Positions 59,035-64,000 of a stretch of DNA of 64,000 nucleotides are shown piece by piece (the stretch's first letter is position 1; each line of letters opens with the position of its first letter). The stretch comes from Euphorbia lathyris. Lineage: Eukaryota > Streptophyta > Magnoliopsida > Malpighiales > Euphorbiaceae. The translations under genes were made by a program, and so were the position numbers. Location of the stretch: contig NC_088915.1 in the NCBI RefSeq assembly GCF_963576675.1, positions 32,083,501 to 32,147,500 of the forward strand. The letters run 5' to 3'. Under the pieces are notes generated by a model, which was given only the letters and a program-made list of their open reading frames with translations, did no database searches and had not been told where the DNA came from.

Positions 59035-59259
59035 CTAAGTAAATCTCTTGTGCCACTTTTTGGTTTCCTTCATCATGACTCCACCTTTGTTAGTGGGAAT
59101 ATAGATTGTCAAATGTCTGATGGAGACTAGAGCTTCAGTTTCTGAAAGAAATGGTCTCCCTAAGACGACGTTATACGCTAATTGTCCATCCATGATGGAG
59201 AACTCTAGATCACCTTTCCATGCCCGGTCGTCATCCTCTATCTCGCATTCCAACATCAC
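59035..59259 (-). pseudogene. Gypsy protease-region fragment
   Basis: LEFSIMDGQLAYNVVLGRPF followed by SIRHLTIYIPTNKGGV is the segment downstream of the active site in gypsy aspartic proteases (YNxILGRP). The catalytic DSGA/DTGA triad is not found upstream. Confidence 0.75.
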
Positions 59260-59877
59260 TTAACCCTTGGTTTGTATCATATGTCTAGTCACTCCCAAAA
59301 TTTCTACAAATGTTGGTTCAATTCATATCAGATATACCTTCAATTTGGCGAATGCTCCTTTGGTGATAGCAAATGTTGGTTCTTTTAATTGGGGGCTGAT
59401 ACTCTGATCCGCCACTTATAACGTTTATAACGCCTTTTGACTTCTTTTTTTGTTCAGACATTTGCTTAACTTCTTCAGAATCCTCGGTGTTATGGATGAA
59501 TCTGTCTAGCTTGCCTCTTTCTATCAGTATCTCTATTTCTTTTGATAACTCCCAGCAAACTTCTGTATCGTGACCATTGATTATGTGAAATCAACATTAA
59601 GCTTTGGAGTTTCACCCCACATTTCCCCACCATTTTGGGGTTCATTTTGGGACGTTAGTTAAAGTTTAGTAATTATAATGTTAAAAAATGTGAAGTTAAG
59701 TGATTTTTAAGTTACGTTTTGAAATTTAGTAGCCATATAGTGAAAAATGAGTAAAGTTTAGTGACAATAGGTGTAATTTACCCCTATAAAAATATATTAA
59801 TTTCAATTTTTGTTCCATTAAAAATATTGTGATGGATTTATAATAAATTATATGGTGATAAATGAAGACAGTCTTGA

Positions 59878-60040
59878 TCACATGCACCTTAATGAGCATG
59901 TAGAATTTGCTTATTCACCGTTAGATCTAGGCTTATTAGAATCCTAAGGTGGAGATTTAAAGCATCATGAGGCTTAGATTTAATAAGCCTATATCCAACG
60001 GTGAATGAGCAAATTCACTTGCTCATTAAAGTGCACGTGA
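59878..60040. mobile_element. 163-bp foldback MITE
   Basis: The ends tcacatgcaccttaatgagc and tcacgtgcactttaatgagc (right end reverse-complemented) continue as a ~60-bp inverted repeat through attcaccgtt and taggcttatta. Related half-copies occur near 46360. Confidence 0.8.
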
Positions 60041-61105
60041 AAGTTCCTGGAAATGAAGATATGTTAGATTATGGTTTATCATAAACAAAAGATATGTTAT
60101 TTTCAGCTCTATTAAAATCAGAAAATGAAGACAAGAATATCAGTTGTAAGAATATTCATCAGGGAAGGCCCACATACATACCCAGTCTTTTTAGTTCATG
60201 GAGACATAAATACCCTTGGACTCTACTGTATCTCATGCTTAGATAACGTGACATCACTAAGGACAATACGTGGAAAAACAGGAAAAAGAGTAAATATCCA
60301 GTACGGCGATTTCTTTAAACACAGCAGATCGAAATGATGAATCATGCATTGCGTTGCGTTGAGCACAAGTCTGGGCGTGATGTGCGGCTCTGATATAAGA
60401 AAGTAAAGAGCGGGTGGGTCCATACCTAAGATTTAATGGGGTCTGATGAGGATACAATATTATACTAGTAGAAGACACTAAAGTCGGAAAGCATTCAACG
60501 TGGGGCCAATAGGACCCTTTTTATTTTATTATTTTATTTTTAATTTTAAATAAATAAAATAAATTTCCGTAATCATCGGTCCATAGAGTCCGGTGGGCTT
60601 TAACTGTAAATGGGGGCATATACAAAGGGCACAATCTCGAGCCGCACGCGCGCGCACAGACAATCACTACTCTCCATGCCTGTTTGCCTTAATTTTTAGC
60701 TTTTGGAGTTACTATTATTTTCTGTTTTTAAGATTTTATTCTACGCACAGACATCTCCCAGCTTTCTATTTACTTTTGCCACATTAAATCTTAGCATTTA
60801 TCAATTTATTTTTTATTTTTATTTGAAATTATACTTTTCACTCTCGAAATTAAATTTTCCAGTTATTTTAATAACCATCGCACATAAAAATTATTTAAAA
60901 AATATAAATTTCGAACTTAGTTATATTGAACTCTCCTTTCAAAAAAAAGTTATATTGAACTCTATTTTATCTAATTCATTACGGGACGTTTGATATTCTA
61001 TTGGGATAGAGATAGAGATAAAGGTTGTGATAGGGATAAAGATAAATGGTTGGGATAAAGATAAAAATAGTGGCTTACTAAACCCAGCCCCATTTTCATA
61101 CTTCC
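60041..61105. other. Non-coding stretch before the OTU-MULE
   Basis: The only visible features are a (ggataaagata)n-like degenerate repeat at 60995-61075 and a cgcgcgc run near 60648. Short open frames show no family signature. Confidence 0.35.
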
Positions 61106-61154
61106 AGTCCCGGAAAAAGACGTAACCGTCCTTTAACCAAAAACTGAAAATTTG

Positions 61155-64000
61155 ATGGATGGCAATCCGTTATCACCGGGAGGAGACGGGAGTGATGTTG
61201 TGTCTGAATTCGAGGTATTTTTCCGATTGAACTTCCTTGCATTTCTGTAATTTGAATTAAAAAAAAAATCTGGTTCGGCACTCGGGCATGTGAGCATCAC
61301 GCCTCACCATGTGGTGGGGCGTATGAGTATCACGCCCCACCACATGATGAGGCGTGATAGCCACACGCCCCACTATGAGGTGGGACGTGATACTCATACG
61401 CCCCACCACAAGGTGAGGCGTGATGCTCACACGCCCGAGCTTATTTTTGACCGTTTTTCGGATTTAGACACCGAAACGCTGTAGAAATGTCACGTTTTGG
61501 ACTGTAATGTTCGTTATTTATCATTTACAAGAGGTTTCGTGGGAACAATTTGACGGAAACGACATAAATTACAGTTCGCAGTTTTTCCCAAACAAACGTT
61601 TCAAACATATCATGAAGCTGTTAACTGGGCAAAACAGACGGCAATTGGGATCGGGTTCGAGTTAACCACATCGTCGCACAAGACGGGGCGCAAGTTAAAG
61701 TGGATATTGGTTAAATGTGCTCGTGGTGTTAAGAATTATAAAAGGAAAAAGGATATGAATATGAATGTTATACTACGGAAGAATACACAAACAAAGTACT
61801 GTGGTTGCGAATTCCAGATAAAGGTTATGGAAATCGCTGAATTGGGCGGTTGGGTGGTGAATGGGATTCCTGGAGATAGAGGACATCACTGTCATCAATT
61901 TGCTGTATATCGTCAGGGCTACAGACAGATGAGCGGACTAAGCCCGGCTTCCAAAAAACTTGTTTGTGAAATGAGTTCGGCTCAAGCTAAGCCTTGTGCT
62001 ATTTTTGCTGCAATCAAAGAAAAACATCCGGAGGATTGCCCGACACAAAGACATATCTATAATTACAGGGAGAAAATCAAGACTGAGAGCTTTGAGGGTC
62101 GGGATGTAATCGGTCAGTTTTATCGGCTTGCTATAGATAAGGACTACATACATTGGACGCAAGCGATGCCGTGCAGCAATGTCGTGACTCACTTATTTAT
62201 GGCACATCCAACATCGATCACACTGTTCCGATCTTATTACTTGTTTGTTGGTATGGATTCAACATATAAAACAAACAAGTATAAAATGCCATTTTTTGAA
62301 ATCATTGGAATGACGCCTTCAAACAAAAACTTCTTGATCGCCTATGCAATCATGAAGGATGAAACTGAGGGTAGTTATATGTGGGTGTTACAAAAATTGA
62401 AGCTTTTGCTCCAACCTGATGTGCATCCGACAGCCATTGCTACAGACCGGGAGTTAGGACTGATGCGGCCGGTTCGTGAGGTATTTCCTCATACTCATCA
62501 TTTATTGTGCACATGGCATATTAATAAAGATGTGGAGGATAGAGTAGGCAAGTTGAGTGGAATGAAGAGGTTTGGTGAAATTTTTAAGAATTCCAAATGG
62601 AAACGTATAATTGAAGCCCCGACAGTAGCCGAATATGAGGCGGCAGTGGTAGCCATGAAGAATACTACTATCAACTGGCCTCATGTGATTCAGTACGTGG
62701 AGACCACATGGCTAGTGCATATTTGTCGAGCATAGACGAACGATGTGTTGCACTTAGGAAACACCACAACCTGTCGAGTGGAGAGTTCACATGCACAGTT
62801 GAAACAGTGGCTGAATTCATCCACTGGTGCACTCGATACAGTGTGGGCGAAGGTGCACAAGGACATTGAGGCTCAGATCGAGGCGATCAAGTAAAACATT
62901 TATTCTGTTATTTGCTTTAATCTTTTAAAATTTAATACATTAGTTTTGTAATCCTTCACTGTATATAATCAGATACTCACTCGAGGACTCGAGAAGAAGA
63001 TCTGCGGTGAATCACTGTGGAGCACCTTTCACATATCTCGACTTACACGTTTCACATTACTGCTTGGCTGTACTAAATGATGAGCTCAAGCGTATGCACG
63101 TATTGAGTATGGATGTGGTAAGTGAATGCGGATGCGTGTTGCCCAAGACTCATGGCATTCCGTGTGCATGTGAGCTTAAAACATATATTGACACAGATGA
63201 ATCGGTTCGTGTTGATCGCATCCATCCTTTTTGGAGATCTCTTGCGTTTGAAGGGTTGAGTGACATACCAGTTACTGCTCCAGTATATGCTGACGAGTCT
63301 GAGGATCACTGATTTTTTCAATCTCTTGTGGAAAAGGTTGAAAAATTAGATCCTTCAATGGTGCGTAGCATATCGATGATGATTCATGATCAGATAAACC
63401 CGGAACAAAGTGGCTTCAAAGAACCTGAGGTCAAAGACACTGTTAGGGGTAGACCAAAGGGAAATTCATCAACAAAACGAAATCCGAGTGCATGGGAGTA
63501 CAGTCAGGTACCACGAGGTCGAGCACGGTCCTCAAGTTCGAGGAGTAGTCGTAGTCGAGGCCGTTCCTCATCCTCATCTGTGCATAACAGCCAGATACCG
63601 GATATATTTTATTTCATTTATATATATGTTGAAGTTAAAGTAAATATATTTTTATTGATGAATTTCATATATTAATATTTTCAGTCGGATTTGATGCGGA
63701 TATCACCGGTTACCACCATTTACATCGGGTTCAAGGTCTCATCGTACCATTTATTACTGGATTCCATGATGTTGTAGCAGATGGTAACTGTGGATTTCGT
63801 GTTTTAGCCGATGCCATCATTTATAACCAGGAGGAGTGGAAGCTGATGAGAGTGCTCATAGAGAATGAGATGTGGGCAAACCGTGATCTGTATGCGCCAG
63901 TGTACGGGAACGGATTTGATGCTGCCCTCACACGTATTAAATGGGCAGGAGCGGGTTGTGGTGAGTCCCACTAGATGGTGAGTCCGGATGACTTATATGC
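61155..64000 (+). pseudogene. MULE transposase with C-terminal OTU protease domain, decayed
   Basis: Exon 1 (61155-61214) reads MDGNPLSPGGDGSDVVSEFE. With acceptor 61467, exon 2 (from 61468) reads in phase through NVTFWTVMFV and NDINYSSQFFPN. A 1-bp loss near 61602 shifts to the main frame (61707-62735). Domains in order: zinc/DNA-binding region (KYCGCEF...HHCHQF), DDE core with FVGMDSTYKTNKY and IATDRELGLMRPV and LLCTWHINKD, SWIM-type finger CGCVLPKTHGIPCACEL (~63130), a basic RGRPKG segment (~63445), and an OTU domain with DVVADGNCGFRVLADAI (~63770), whose D...C pair is intact. Stops: TAG 62733, TGA 63310, TAG 63972, each at an expected or plausible Trp. Introns are at 62893-62971 and before ~63685. 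Confidence 0.88.
61277..61440. repeat. GC-rich inverted-word array in intron 1 of element C
   Basis: Eight words of the form cacgcctcacc, ccaccacatgatgaggcgtg and ccccaccacaaggtgaggcg alternate with linkers such as atgagtat and tagccaca. Each half-pair forms a hairpin with its neighbour. The array fills most of the 253-bp intron (61215-61467). The minus-one reading across it gives a spurious His-Thr-Pro-rich frame. Confidence 0.85.

Larger units (their letters stand above)
57170..59620 (-). mobile_element. Ty3/gypsy retrotransposon remnant
   Basis: The order on the minus strand is gag zinc-knuckle end (INGHDTEVCWELSKEI, ~59590-59500), aspartic-protease region (59259-59035), then reverse transcriptase (58704-58290), the normal gag-pol order. 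Integrase and RNase H are not found; the element is deleted beyond RT and passes into short repeats. A possible LTR scrap with degenerate cattaat repeats lies at 57290-57450. No clean ends. Confidence 0.75.
61106..64000 (+). mobile_element. MULE with OTU domain (element C), right end outside the window
   Basis: The left end (ggaaaaagacgtaaccgtcc near 61113) resembles the left end of element B, suggesting related terminal repeats. A 20-codon first exon, a GC-rich intronic array, a MULE transposase in several exons and an OTU cysteine-protease domain follow on the plus strand. The right end lies beyond base 64000. Confidence 0.85.

Noticed and set aside
61290..61484. Open frame reading His-Thr-Pro-rich repeats
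   Set aside because: It lies in the array of the first intron of the OTU-MULE and conflicts with the in-phase splice 61214|61468.

Overview
The window is nuclear DNA of a flowering plant, probably a eudicot. The evidence is introns with plant-type splice sites, an alpha-expansin with the standard three-exon layout, an F-box-associated (FBA) fragment, a DUF569 fragment, and plant-specific mobile elements (L1-type LINEs with DUF4283, MULEs, plant-mobile-domain genes). The sequence does not name the species. It is a gene-poor, transposon-dense region. The only complete, undamaged gene I can support is an EXPA4-like expansin on the minus strand at 53075-55235.

Layout. 1-2037: a broken gene joining a plant-transposon-type domain to an FCP1-like HAD phosphatase domain. 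2640-4650: short tandem repeats and a repeat element carrying an array of a 12-bp GC-rich word. 5066-25142: nine tandem copies of a ~1.8-kb unit, each a decayed multi-exon gene whose last exon looks like a degenerate papain-fold (C1A) peptidase. The array has been invaded by a Pack-MULE carrying kinesin exons (8021-9335), a 301-bp MITE, a 2.77-kb solo LTR and a 692-bp MULE. 25138-29830: a 3'-truncated LINE split by a 1.7-kb LTR. 30389-31060: an FBA pseudogene. 31483-32763: a second Pack-MULE, with ~300-bp terminal inverted repeats and a DUF569 fragment. 33490-35190: unclassified decayed coding sequence and another palindromic array. 35864-45548: a large MULE-like element carrying a plant-mobile-domain gene, with a ~6-kb L1-type LINE nested in its first intron. 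45549-52550: MITEs, a 975-bp foldback element and a perfect 68-bp hairpin made from a Copia integrase scrap. 53075-55235: the expansin. 56390-59620: a hAT-like MITE and a Ty3/gypsy remnant. 61110 to the end: a MULE with an OTU-protease C-terminal domain, running off the window.

The most unusual theme is architectural. Three MULE-like elements (21658, 35864 and 61110) each begin with a 13-20-codon first exon that starts Met-Asp and ends in phase 0. Each is followed at once by an intron holding a GC-rich array of short inverted-repeat words. The words differ between elements but the design is the same. Similar arrays lie at 3940-4420, 34585-34860 and 51470-51665. The layout recalls the GC-rich, repeat-rich control region in exon 1 of maize Spm, but here it is intronic and in MULEs. 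A second theme is decay: five broken genes are interrupted where the family has tryptophan (TGG to TAG or TGA), seven times in all, as expected of G-to-A change in silenced DNA.
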